A stretch of 64,000 bases of DNA, from the NCBI GenBank assembly GCA_000442125.1, contig KE546967.1:1178001-1242000 (forward strand), given 5' to 3'. This DNA comes from Opeltia flavorubescens. Taxonomy: Eukaryota; Ascomycota; Lecanoromycetes; Teloschistales; Teloschistaceae. Numbering within the stretch: the stretch's first letter is position 1; every line of letters starts with the position of its first letter. The position numbers were made by a program, and so were the translations under genes. The notes beneath the pieces were generated by a model, which did no database searches, was not told the DNA's origin, and saw only the letters and a list, made by a program, of their open reading frames with translations. This document shows, in pieces, positions 23,664 to 36,122 of the stretch.

Positions 23664-25695
23664 ATGACATCAGCCATCACGCCGATAGGCCCAACCCCAG
23701 CCCTGCTTGCCAAACATACACCCCGACGGTCCACCCTGGTCCGCAAGCGCGAAGACGACGGAATTCTGGAGCCGTCAAGTCCAACCAAACGTTCAAAGGT
23801 CACTTTTGATTCTGATGTTGAGGTACAAGTCGTAGAAGAATGGGGGAAATCACCTGCTGTAGTCCAGGAAACTGTGCGAAGAGCTATCCAGAAGCATACA
23901 GTTGGAGAGAGTGCATCATACGAACGAGTCAAAGCCGTCTTTGTGCCTGCGAAAGCTGATCAGGATGAAGCGAGTCCTTCGGCGGTCAAGAATTATACGG
24001 CCGCTTTACTGAGTAATGTCTCCATGCTTGATAAATTTTGTGCCGATTTGGTCAACACAGTACTCGAGAGCAATTGGCTTGAGAGGTCAGAAGATTATGT
24101 CCAGCTCTTCACACAATTCCTAGCAAATCTTGTCTCGGCCCAAGGGGTACATTTGCCAAACGTTCTTCGAATGCTGGCAGACAACCTCACTGCTAGTAAG
24201 ACCTCTCCGTCTACCGGCCGCTACCCATCCGTTAATCAAGGCAATAGGTCTCCCATCGCAAAGCAAATCATCCGAAATACCTGGCATTCCGCGCTCTAAG
24301 ATTTATGGGCGTGCCCATAAGACGCTGCAATATCTTTTGCAGATTATACCCTCGGCTTGCCGCATCCTCCTATCTGTCCTAACACATGGATTTCCCCATC
24401 AGAGTGACTCACGACGAGCTCATTTAATATATGTCCACAACCTTCTCCAGATTACCGAATACGCTCCAATTTTGCAGACAGATGTCCTGGCATTGATCAC
24501 GGAAAGGCTGATGAAGATTGATGTGCAGGTTCAAGAGGATCTTGAAGATCTGGCTGAAGACGCTGAAGAAGGAGTAGTTCGGCATATGCCACACACGGGA
24601 ACCGATGTAGACAAAATCCTAGACGACCCTGAAGATAGTGACGAGGACTCAGATACGGACGAAGAAATGGATGAGGATCTATTACGAACCCGAGAAATTG
24701 CCAAGAACGTCGAAAAGATGGATTGCGTACTTGATATGCTTTTCTCGTATTACGATCGGCAGGCGCGATCACCTTCAACGCACAGCCGCACCGGGTTTTT
24801 GGATGTGCTGCTGAGCCAATTTCAGACAATTATCTTGCCGACGCATCGATCTCGACATACGCAATTTCTCCTTTTCCACTTTGTTCAGCAGTCAGAGACG
24901 TATGTGGATATCTTCGTTGGCATGTGTGCCCAAGCGTCGTTTGACAAGAAAAAGCCAGCGATGATCCGACAAGCAGCTGCAGCTTATCTCGCTAGCTTTG
25001 TCGCTCGTGGAACACACGTCTCCGCTGAGATTGTAAGAGAGGTATGGGACTACCTCAGCACAGAGCTGAAGCGGCTTCATCGGGATTACGAGTCTGGATG
25101 TCGAGGGCCTGATCCACAGCGATATTCCACTTACTACTCTCTCGTTCAAGCTTTGCTGTACATCTTCTGCTTCCGGTGGCGAGACCTTGAGTCTGGACTG
25201 GATGAAGACGTTGGGGACGATGAGCTGCCCAGCATTTATGACGAGGAACGACATTGGAGCGTGGGAGTCAAGGAGACCTTTCAGCTCAATCTCTTCTCGA
25301 AGTTGAACCCGCTAAAAGTGTGCTCCCCAGCGATTGTGACGGAATTTGCACGGGTTGCGCATCAACTCCGGGTTGTCTACGTGTATCACCTTTTGGAGAC
25401 GAATAAGAGAATCAGGCTTTCTCGATTCTCAGGGGCAAGCAGTTATACTCAAGTGAATCGGGAGACGGCGCTCAGTGCAAGGAATAATGAAGAACATCAG
25501 CATTTGGACGAATACTTTCCGTTCGATCCGTACCATCTTCCCAGGAGCAAGCGGTGGATCGAGGGCGATTACCGAGAATGGAAGGGCGTCCCAGAACTTG
25601 ACGAAGAGCAAATGGTGGAGAGTGAAAGTGAAGATGAGGGCATCGAGGACAGCGATGTCGACCATGTAACCGAAACGGAAGATTCAAACGAATGA
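23664..25695 (+). CDS. RRN3: RNA polymerase I-specific initiation factor Rrn3 (TIF-IA)
   Basis: Exons 23664-24195 and 24248-25695 (52-nt intron, donor GTAAGA, branch GTTAATC) give 659 aa, close to the usual size. HEAT-like helical segments characteristic of Rrn3 are visible: LSNVSMLDKFCADLVN, KTLQYLLQIIPSACRILLSV, HTQFLLFHFVQQ, RQAAAAYLASFVARGTHV and STYYSLVQALLYIFCFRW. An acidic loop (DPEDSDEDSDTDEEMDED) interrupts the helices, as in other fungal members. The C-terminus (LDEYFPFDPYHLPRSKRWI) matches the conserved Pol I-contacting end. Rrn3 bridges Pol I to the core factor at rDNA promoters and is regulated by phosphorylation in nutrient response. It lies between PRP16 and an 1.16-kb spacer. 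Confidence 0.94.
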
Positions 25696-26859
25696 TGTTT
25701 ACGAATCAGACGAAGGCCTTTGAGATGATCATCTTGCATAACATGGCTGGTGAGGAATCATTTCAGCAGCAGCGCGGCGTCCAGGGACCGTGGATTTTAC
25801 AGGACAAATGGGAAAAAGTTCGGCGTACTTTATATGCTCCTGCGATTTAGCGCACATAGATGCTGAGTCGACTAGATAGAAAGACGGAATCTTTTGCATA
25901 TGTATGATTTATTTCAGTATGTGATTCATAAAAAATCGGTAGGAGAGAAGGAGGCATTAATTAGTTCTAAAGCGTGTTTACTTCTCATCTCATGCCTTTA
26001 AGCTTATGACCTCTAATCTCCTCTTATAACACTAATGGTGTTGAAACTGCTGTCATTCAATCGAGCTACCGACGGTCGATGATAAAAGTCTTGTCCGATA
26101 GAAGCTCTTGGCAAACCTTTCCATATTACTAAACACAATCACACATCGTACGAGTAATCGATACAACGATTCTACTCTTACGCGAGAGCAGTTTACTTGA
26201 GCGCATCTAGTCAACGATTTTATGTTGCTTGTTTTCTATATTCTGTGAATGCTTATCGTGAATTTCGCCTGGTGTAAAGGGGATTGGGCCTGCTCAATCA
26301 GGATAGCTATATCGGACAAGGCTTTTGTTATCAACCCTCGTACAGTATTGCAAAACATTATTTTTCTTAACGAGGGTCTTGGTGGGGCAAAATGGGGCGT
26401 TCTTTCCTTCAGGGGCCGTTGAACGCTAACGTTCATCCCTGTCCATGCATGTGGCTCGTGCGACCCTTGGATAAAGATAGCTTTGACCTCACTTTCAATG
26501 GATCAATCTCCGTTCCAACATTGGACTGTGACCAAGTGTGACTGCATTACGATGTCAATACACAGTAGAAACAGTAGTAATTCACTGGCAAAGCTTGACC
26601 ACATATGCCCATGACATAGAATTGAACGGTAATAAACGTTGGCTGGGGAGGGTAGTCAGGGGAAGGGAGGTGAAGAAGTGAGAAGAGACCAATCAAGCGT
26701 CTCCAACGTGATAGAGAGGTAAGAACTTCACTTCTGCTCATACAACATCTCGGCCACATCAATCCGCATCTCTTTCGTCATGCTTTTTCCTCATCTGTTC
26801 CGAATGACTTCTATACCCTTATCTTCCTTCTCCTTCTCTTTCGAGCTTTCTTGATTAAG
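25696..26859. other. Intergenic region, no gene seen
   Basis: About 1.16 kb between RRN3 and the germinal-centre kinase gene. It is moderately AT-rich. A GTAAGA donor-like site near 26719 followed by a pyrimidine-rich run up to the ATG at 26860 could be a 5' untranslated intron, but there is no independent support. Confidence 0.5.
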
Positions 26860-29800
26860 ATGGCACCATCAGCGAAGAAAGACCGCAAGGCTAAGAAATT
26901 GTCTGATGCTTCAGAAGGTATCGGTAGCAAAAGTCAGGAGTCATCCACTCCAACAACACCGCAAACCCTCTCACGAACAAGCTCTATCAGACCCCTGGGC
27001 CGCCTCGTAACGATGCTACTAGTAATCCTATTGCCGGTGAGTAAACTTTCTCTGATTCATGATGTAACTCACTTAGTTACAGCGTTCAACTTGATCGGCA
27101 AGGACTATTTCGAGCCGCATCAGAGCAGGAACATACAGCAAAGCCCAACGCCATTACGACAGTCAAATCGAACACCACCTCCTCTTGTGCCGGTAACGCT
27201 CACTCAACATCCAGAGCACGGTCGCCAGCGTGATCGTCTTGGTATGCCCCGACCGACTGCAGATCTTGACAGGGCTGATCTGCTTTGATCTGAACAGAAT
27301 CCTGGGATCCAGTGCCGCTGGATCAGGGGTCGCTACTCTCTCGCATTCCAGCCGACATTACTTCTTACAATCTGGCATCGGATCGAGAACCCAGCAAGAT
27401 GGACCCAAATTTGCTTGCTCCGGGCCCTCCCCCCTCAACAGTCATCACCAAACAGAAAGAGAGGACTACTCAGGTAGCAAAAGAGCAACAAGCGGCTCTT
27501 TCAGCTCGTCTGATAAAGAATAAACTCGACATGCCCCCATTTGACTTCCTAGAGTTGATCGGGAAAGGAGCGTTTGGAAGAGTTTTCAAAGCGTAAGAGC
27601 CATGGAAGCTTCTCTATCCATCTTGCTGATCGCTTTACAAGAAATGACCTGAAAAGAAACAAAGTTGTGGCCTTGAAAGTAGTCGATGTGGATCCACATG
27701 ACTTCAAAGTTCATTATCTGGAGAAGGATGAGAGTATACAGACTGTCTTGCACGAGATCAAGATCTTGACACAACTGAGAGACAGCAATGCCAAGAATAT
27801 CAATCTCATCATCGATGCCTTCCCAATACACTCACAGCTGTGGATTGTCACAGAGTACTGTCCGGGGGGTAGTTTGCACACCTTGGTACACACTTATTCC
27901 CAAACAAATAGATTAATTCTCACTGATGTTGACCTGTTCAGATGCAAGGAGTCGGTTCAAAGCTAGAAGAGAAATATATTATACCTGTAGCTCGCGAGCT
28001 TGCAATTGCGCTAAAAGCAATTCACGCCGCAGGCATCATCCATCGAGATGTCAAAGGTATGTCATCCATAAATATTCTAACTTACAAGCGTCTCGTAATT
28101 CGAGCTATGAAAGCTGATGACTGATGTCTTTCACAACAGCTGCAAACGTTATGATCCATGAGAACGGCAGTCTTCAGCTCATTGATTTTGGCGTCGCTGG
28201 CTTGCTACAGACGAGTAAGGACAAGAGAAGCACGATCATTGGAACCCCTCATTGGATGGCCCCGGAGATGTCAAGCCAGTTGGTGAATCAAGGGCCATCG
28301 ACCGTCGATTATGCTACCGAGGTTAGTCATGTTAAATGGATGACATTTTTTAAGAATGTATAGAGAAAAGGCTGACAAACAAAGATCGATGTCTGGGCAT
28401 ATGGCTGCACACTGTATGAGATTGCTACTGGCAATCCTCCGTATCACAGAGCTGTACCGGGACGGAAATTGACTATGATGTACAAGAGGGGTGCACCGAG
28501 CTTGAAAGAAAAGGACTTCTCCGATGGCCTTGTTGATCTGGTTGACTGCATCATGAAGACCTCGCCTCAAGATCGACCATCCATGGGAGACGTTCTGCAG
28601 CATACATACTTGTTGGATACAGAGGAAGAATTTCCAACCCGATCACTCGCCGATCTAGTCAAGAGGTACTATCGTTGGGAATACTCAGGTGGCCAACGAC
28701 TATCATTGTTCATGCCAGGAGGGGCTGAGGCTGCAGCTTTTCCAACAATAGGGGATGATGAGGATGAGTGGAATTTCAGCACTACAGTGAATTTCGACGC
28801 TCAGAACACTTTTCCTTATCTACCTGATCAACAACAATCGATGTACATATCAAACCTCACGTCCAAACCCGATAACGATTTTGTTCCCCGGCATCACGCT
28901 CCTACAAGTTTACCTAAATCGTCAAATCCTCCAGCTTCGGCCTTTCATCATCCCAAATCTTCATTGAACCTTGGTTTTAGCATGTCCAGCTCACCGAATA
29001 TGGACGATCCCACTACTCCTATGCCAAATGATGGAATTGATGTCACTATCACTGCCCCACACGGAGCTGCAGCATCCACAAGTACCGCTGGAGGCAACAT
29101 CGAACGTGGTGAGAAGTCATTGCGTGCCATCTTCGACCCATCTGCACCGGATTATCAGTACGGCGGTGACAACAAATCCGCCGAGCACCTACAACTCACT
29201 TCAGGCACCAGTCAGACCGGAGCCATGAAACCATCCCTGGACCGTTCAAAGTCTGATCTGCCCTTGCGTAATGCCGCTAGCGGAGTTGCCGTTCACAAAG
29301 AAGTTGATAAATCTGGCTTCGTCAAGACTCCTAGCATTGACTTATCAAGCGTCAACACCATCAAGGCTAACCGTATGAATCGCTCCGGCCTCTCCCTTGA
29401 CAAACATGGCTCCGATGACAATGAAGGCCCCTCCAAGGAAATGCTCGAATCGACCAAGCGTGCTACAATGGAATGGACCTTTGCTACAGCCCAAGAAGCG
29501 CCTGAAAACAAGCAAGCTCCTACCTCTTCCCGTCAAGCTCAACGCGATACCCTTCAATGGTCCTTTGCAACTGCCGGTACTGTTGAAGAAGCATCAGAGG
29601 ATGAACCCTTGCCCGCTCGCCCTGCACTCCGCCATATGGCCACCGCACCTATTGGTGTCATGGATCCGCGTCCTAAGAGCGTTCTCGATTTGGATGAGTT
29701 GTGGAGAGCTGAGCCCATCTATGATTCTTCTGCCCTAAACACTGCCCCGGCTTCAGATGATGAAGCGTTCGCAGCATACGACCTCTCTGATGCCAATGTC

Positions 29801-30583
29801 CCCATAGCCGCTCCGGCCCTCGGTCATGCCGATCCGTCCGTCAGCGAACCATCTCGAGTGGAAGACAATGACTCAGCCTTAGAAGAGGAAGCATCTGCGA
29901 TTATCCCTGGTGCTCCGCATCCAAACTCCTCCTGGCGCGCCCCGGCCAAGCTAAAATCAAAGATGCTCAAAGCGTTCGTGTATCAGTTTCAAGTTGACGT
30001 TGAGCTCTCTGATCTCATCGTCACAGGCGATGGCGCCGACCCTTACAACCTCGAGCATGGCAACGAGGACTACGCCCTCGAATGCGTGGAAGAGTACATT
30101 GCGAAGAACCACTCCAGCCTCCCTGTGCACCAGCGCTTGGCGATGCGTCGCGACATTATGGACGCTCGCATGGATATCTTCAGCAAGTACCTCCGCGGCG
30201 ACTACCCGTTCGAGAAGTACTACGGGCCCTTTGATATGGAGCGTATGGGCGAGGAATACGAGAGCGACGGGGTGCACAGCCCCAGTAGCACCGTGTACTC
30301 ATTCGAGAGCGACGAGGAAGGGGGGGAGGATGAGAACGGGGATCCAACACCCCATCTGACGGGTGTAGATGTTGCTGCGCTGGCGCCCGGGGCAAGCACC
30401 GAAGCCCTCCACCGGGAGTTCGTCACCCAGGTGGATCAATTTGCCAATCAGGTGCTGCCTTGGGCGCAGCGTAAGCTGGAGAGGATGGTCGGGGAGGTTG
30501 AGGAAGGAGAGGAAGAGGAAGAGGGTGGAGAGGGAGAGATGGTAGGGGAGGATGAAGGGGCAGAGGGGGGTGATGAAGCATAG
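26860..30583 (+). CDS. Germinal-centre-type Ste20 kinase (Nak1/POD-6/Kic1-like); N-terminus uncertain
   Basis: Well-supported exons are 27083-27241, 27298-27592, 27642-27885, 27942-28056, 28140-28321 and 28385-30583. The first exon (26860-27036) starts MAPSAKKDRKAKK but does not stay in the frame the 46-nt intron requires; see findings. The kinase domain starts near 27534: LIGKGAFGRVFKA, VVALKVVD, the hinge TEYCPGGS, HRDVKAANVM, DFGVAG and GTPHWMAPEM, a set diagnostic of the GCK branch of Ste20 kinases. A long serine/proline-rich tail follows, then a helical segment (HLTGVDVAALAPGAS near 30370) and an acidic C-terminus. Nak1/POD-6/Kic1 kinases work with the NDR kinase Cot1/Orb6 in the RAM/MOR pathway controlling polarised hyphal growth; the role here is inferred. 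Confidence 0.85.
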
Positions 30584-30837
30584 GTTGGTCGTTTCGGCGT
30601 TGGGGGGCGGTGGAGTGGCATGCATTGACCAGCGAAGATACCAGCAGAGGCGAGTGATATAAGATGAATCTAAGCAATGAACAGCTTGTCTTTTACAAGC
30701 GTTCCTGTGTGCCAAGAAGGCTCATCACACTTGCACATCCATCACATCTTAATACGCGTGAAGTCGAGGTGTCGACGACACATGACACGCATACTCGAGT
30801 GTTCAACATGGCGAATTCTCACCATCTCGATACCAGA

Positions 30838-33800
30838 TTACATGAACCCAGCCAGATCTCCCATCAAGACCATCTCCTCCTTCTCCGCACAATCCCTCAC
30901 CCTCCCAATACACCCCGCCGCCAACATCCTCACCTTCCCTTCCTCCTCCCCGTCCCCCCTCACCCGCTCGAACACACCTTCCACAAATGCGTTCATCTCC
31001 AGCATCTCCCTCCCGTGCTCACCCGCCAGCCTTCTCTGCCCTTCCCGATCGCCGTTCACTTCAAGGACTGTGAGAAAGGCGAAGAGCAGGGCTTCGAGCG
31101 TGGGGAGGTCGTTAGAGGCGCGAGTCCGGAGGGAGAGGATCAGAGGGAAAAATTCGGAGGTTAGGAGTGGGAGTGAGAGGGTTGAGGGGCCCGAGGCGTG
31201 GAGGAGAAGGGAGAGGGTGCGGAGGAAGAGGGGGAGGAGGGGTGGAAGAAGCAGGGGGGTGGACGTGCCGCTGTAGGAGGGGATATTAGTTATTGACTGA
31301 GTAGGGAAGGGGTACATGTGGACTTACAATCCTTGTACATGCATACTCCATCTTCCTGTCAAGGGGAGGAAGAATCCATCCGCAACGACTTTGGCCAGAG
31401 CGTTGGGAATCGGTTTTGTACGCTTCTTTTCGACTTCCATGCGGGAGGAGAAGGTGCGGATTTTGAGGGCGTTGGGACCGGTAAGGGCGTCTGCAGCGTT
31501 AAGGGCCATGGGGCGAAGAATGGATTGTTCGAGTTGTTTGGAGGCGGCGGTGAGAGGGGCCATGTCTGCCGAGGCGTAGAGGGCGTGTAACTTTTGTGGA
31601 AGTTGCTTGGAAGGAAATGCGGTATCTCTCGAGACTTGATTCGATTTGGTAAGAGCTGCGTCCTCTTTGCCGTAGCCAGCCAGCTCTCTTGCACCGAGAC
31701 CCAATGTGGTGAGCACTGCAGCGCGCTGACTGATGGAATAGTCGCCGTTGAAGTAGCTGCTCGAGAACCATTGGCCCATTTCCAAAGGCTGCGCTACGAG
31801 GACTGCGATCATTGCTTGCAGACGAAGTTCTTGAAAGTTGGTGAAGTCCCATTTGTCGGTGAGGCCGGTGAGGATGCTGGCTAATTCATGAGTATTGTCG
31901 GTGACTTCTGTACCGAATGAGGCTTTGCGTCGAATCAAGGAAGAGGCATGGGTGAGAGCAAGGGTGTGACGATCATAATTTTCAGTGTCCCGAAGACCGG
32001 CAATGAGATCATTAATGTACCTAGCCGTCATATTAGTATCGATCTTTGGTCTCGTAGAATATCAGATCCGTGACTGACACTGGGGCAGTAGGTTTGCCTC
32101 GAATTATGACCGTAGGGTCTTCATCCGAGTCCGATGGGTCTGAATCAGGCTTTGCATATGTAGGGAGATCATCATCCTCGGAGTCAGACTCGCTCTCGAT
32201 CTCTTCGATCGAAACGATCTTCGAGCTCTTCGTTACCTGATTGATGCTAGCGATCGGCTTGGCCCGACCAGCTGCCAAGTTCTGTTGGGCTGGCTTCTTT
32301 GCCGTTTTTGTTGCGATTGCTAGAGATTGCAGGTCGTTTACTGATCCGACTCGATCCTGTACTTTAGTCAAGCCTAGATATCGCCTACCTTCGGGGGTTG
32401 TCAATGCCTCTGAGCTGAAGTTCATTCGTTTGTCCACTGGGTCGACGAGCTCAGAGATTGCTGTTCCAACATACATTCCAAGTGCTGAGGCTCGGGGGGA
32501 CGAAGCAGCGATCCGGTTTGAAATAACATTTAGGTAGGCACTCGACTGAGACGTTCGCACGAGATATTGAGGATCATTACGATGGACGTAGCCTGCGAGC
32601 AGAAGCAGATTCTCAGTCGTTCCTTGATGGAGTCAGTACGTCACTGTAGCCTTCAGATCATCGTCGTACCCTCCTGGTGCAGTATTGGAGTGTGCTTGAT
32701 GTGTATCTTGTCTCCAAAGGCGCTTAGACTGTCCGATAATGCGGTCTTGAGATTATCTTTAGCACATTTAGCGTTTTCAAAACGATGGATGGCTTATTCT
32801 GAACCCTACCAGTGTTCTCTGCTATCAATGCTATTACTGCTCGACGGATCTGAATGCCTTGCAGCACCCCATCGCTAGAAAGCCATTCGCGTACAATGTG
32901 AGACAATTCATCACTGTTTCTAATAAACTCGTGAAGCACGGCTGCGACACCTCTAATGCGAATATCGGCTTCCTCACTAGGAAGTACAGTCGGAGAACTC
33001 AAATAGTTTTTGCCAAGGACACGGAGTAAAGAGCAGAGAACCGTCCTTTTTATCGAACTTTTAAGCGCCATCGTAATACTGTGGTCTACAGTCTTTGACT
33101 GATTTTCTCCGTGTATTAATTCGCCGTATGTTGCTTCGACAACCTGGTCTGGAATATGGTAAGCTAGTGTCGTGCAACAATGGCAGGTAGTTTTTACCAA
33201 TGTGACCTAAGTTCAAGGCTCGCTCTAACATCTGCGTCCATGCCTTCTCCATATCAACAGTTCTTTCCGTCGATTCTGAGAGGAAGTGGTTCATGTTCCG
33301 TCCTATCCAGGTAGAGTATTGACCACCATTAGAAAGCCAAGATCTTTCACGAACATTTGAAGCTTCCCTGGTAACAATATCATCGACTTCGGAGGCAATA
33401 GAGAGCACCCTTCCGCCTGCCAATAACGTTACCAGTTCCTTCCAGGTCGATGCCCTACGCGCAGGAGTAGGGAAAAGGGCCGTCAATTTTGACCAATTCG
33501 ATGATATAAAGCTGTCAGGTACCAGTAAATATTCAAGGATAGACAAGGCTTCTTCTAGCAATTCAGCCCTTCCGGTCAACTGCATCTGATATTTGTTCCC
33601 TTCGTTGTCTTTTTGGGCTATCAGAGACCTCATGCGAGTCACGATGCTAGATATGCCAGCCACATTGCTCAAAGAGAACATGACTAAATCCCTCAACTTA
33701 CGAGCGTTTTTTCCGGTGCCCTCACGGATGTTGCTCCAATGATTCGGAAGAACATCGTTTACCAATGCGTGAATGATTTGGGCTNCTTGTGGTGTTTGGC

Positions 33801-34041
33801 CATTGATATCGAAGCTCATCTGACTGCTCTTACTCCTTTGCAGCCATTGTAAAACGTTGAAAAGTGCATCTCGTGATGGATGTGATTTGAGAACATCAAG
33901 AGCTTGCGCTGGGGAATTTATGCCCTCATCTCGACGTGTAGAAGATTTACGATTCGTCTCAGCGATATTATCTTTGCCGTCATCTTGCTCCGGGATCTGA
34001 TGACCTGTTCTCGTTCTCACGGGCACGAGTAGCTCTTCCAT
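30838..34041 (-). CDS. TEL2: Telomere length regulation protein Tel2 (TTT complex)
   Basis: Six exons joined in phase: 34041-33198, 33148-32810, 32756-32670, 32622-32079, 32020-31328 and 31270-30838; introns of 47-58 nt; 979 aa. The N-terminal half shows Tel2 alpha-solenoid blocks (SILEYLLVPDSFISSNW, LLAGGRVLSIASEVDDIV). The C-terminal conserved domain is clear: TAISELVDPVDKRMNF, then PVYINDLIAGLRDTENYDR and LTGLTDKWDF. Tel2 with Tti1 and Tti2 forms the HSP90 co-chaperone that matures PI3K-like kinases (TOR, ATM, ATR). The fourth intron has a perfect TACTAAT-type branch point, and its donor choice restores the family motif across the junction. One N (33785) leaves one residue unknown. It is divergent from UBA3. 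Confidence 0.9.
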
Positions 34042-34505
34042 GTTTGAATATCGAATGGTAGGTGTAGGTAGTAGTGGACAAATTGGTATACATTAGAAGA
34101 ATGAATATCGATTGATCGATACCGCTATTTAATACAGTCTATGATACAGTAAAGAAAAGCAATGTCGCTCTTTATACAAATGTGAAACAATATCTGTTGA
34201 ATCGAGGTAATGATTAATCAACCTCTATACTCATCTGGTTTATATTAGTGGATATGTTGACTGTGGCACCTAAAGCAAGTCGGGCTTGGCGATTCGTTGC
34301 TTAGATCTGCATCTTGCTTCTACATGCATTGACGCGCGCTTACTACGGCAATGGACTTCTATGACGGAGGCACACTCGGCACAGCCAAATATTTTCTAGT
34401 TACAAGCCTCTACTAGAACTACGTCCAATTAAACGCCTTGTTGCCGCTTGGCCAGCACTGCTGGACTCAAAAGTGTATCCAGGATCAACGTGACAGCCCA
34501 CAGCA
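34042..34505. promoter_or_regulatory. Divergent promoter region TEL2/UBA3
   Basis: The 464 bp between the start codons of TEL2 (minus) and UBA3 (plus) must hold both promoters. The left half is AT-rich. No specific site is recognised. Confidence 0.5.
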
Positions 34506-35888
34506 ATGCCCGTCCAACCCTCGGCAAACGAAGGTTGGAGGCGTCGATATCAATATATCGACAAATTTCTGAATAAGCCTGGCCCTTCTACCGATTCAGA
34601 CTTTGTGCCGGGTGCGCCCACAATCGCTAACCTTGAAACGTCAAAAGTATTGGTCATGTACGTCTTACTGCCTTCTATTGTTTTGCGCTGTCAATTGACT
34701 TGAAAAGTGGTGCTGGTGGGTTAGGATGCGAAATATTGAAGAATCTTGCCATGTCTGGCTTCAGGGATATACACGTTATTGACATGGGTACGGTCCAGTC
34801 ATATCTCCTTACTCTACCATGATTCATTATCTGCAGATACCATCGATGTATCAAATCTCAACCGCCAATTCCTCTTTCGAAAGGACGATGTGGGCAAGTC
34901 AAAGGCTGAGGTTGCCGCTGCTTCGGTCATGAAGCGGTGTAAAGACGTCAAAATTACTCCATTCAATGGCAAGATTCAAGACAAGGACGAAGATTTCTAC
35001 ATGCAATTCAAGATCATCATCTGTGGACTGGATAGCATTGAGGCCCGACGCTGGATCAATGCCACTCTGTGTAGTATGGTTGACATGGATAATCCCGAGT
35101 CACTCAAACCTCTTGTGGATGGTGGGACTGAAGGCTTCAAAGGACAAGCAAGAGTTATCCTTCCTACACTGACGTCCTGCATTGAATGCCAGCTCGACAT
35201 GCACGCTCCAAGAGCGGCGGTACCCCTATGCACACTGGCTACAATCCCGCGCCAGCCAGAACACTGCATCGAATGGGCTAAGATCATTGCTTGGGAGGAG
35301 CACAGGAAGAACACGGTTCTTGATACGGATGACCCAGAACACATTACTTGGCTATACGAAAAGGCGCTGAACCGTGCAAAAGAATTCAACATTCCCGGCG
35401 TCACCTACCAAACCACACAAGGTGTTGTCAAGAACATAATACCCGCCATCGCATCTACAAATGCCATCATCGCCGCAGCATGCTGCAATGAGGCGTTCAA
35501 ACTCGCCACAAGCTGCAACCCCAACCTCACGAATTACATGATGTACACTGGAGATGACAGCATATACACCTACACCTTCGAACACGAACAGAAACCAGAT
35601 TGCCCTGTGTGTGGAAATCTAGCAAAGACCATCACAGTCAATCCCGATCAATCATTACAGGATTTCATCGAAAGCTTGGGTGAGCGGCCAGAAGCGCAAC
35701 TCAAGAAGCCCACTTTGAGGACCGAGAGCACATCTTTGTACTTCCAATCACCACCATCACTAGAGGAGCAGACACGACCAAATCTGGCGAAGAAATTGAG
35801 GGAGCTGATATCGGATGGTGAGGAGATTGGGGTTTCAGATCCAGCGTTCATCATCGACTTCAAGTTCAAGCTAGTTTTCCAGCCTTGA
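34506..35888 (+). CDS. UBA3: NEDD8-activating enzyme E1 catalytic subunit Uba3
   Basis: Exons 34506-34657, 34708-34787 and 34837-35888 give 427 aa, the expected size. The adenylation domain shows the nucleotide loop [34 protein letters not shown] and the Mg/ATP-site arginine and asparagine within it. Residue spacing and the zinc ligands CIEC and CPVC agree with the family. The catalytic cysteine that forms the NEDD8 thioester is in [19 protein letters not shown]. The C-terminus (after about residue 350) is the ubiquitin-fold domain that recruits the E2 Ubc12. With Ula1/APP-BP1 it activates NEDD8 for cullin modification, which switches on SCF ubiquitin ligases such as those formed by the F-box protein encoded further along. 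Confidence 0.95.
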
Positions 35889-36122
35889 ACTTTTACATTT
35901 CAGCGAGCAATTGTCTCGTCTTACGACACCATGAATGCATTCTACGGCGAATGATGGTTAAGCGAAGATACCCGGAGGCATCAGTCACCCGCACATTTAT
36001 TCAAGGGGGTGACATAGAAATTCATTTGAACTATGCTGGCTTCGCGCCAGCGTAAATTTTGTACTCGTTGGCTTCCTTGATGATAAGTGCTGTTGTTCCC
36101 GTGCAATATGGCAGTCAACTTG

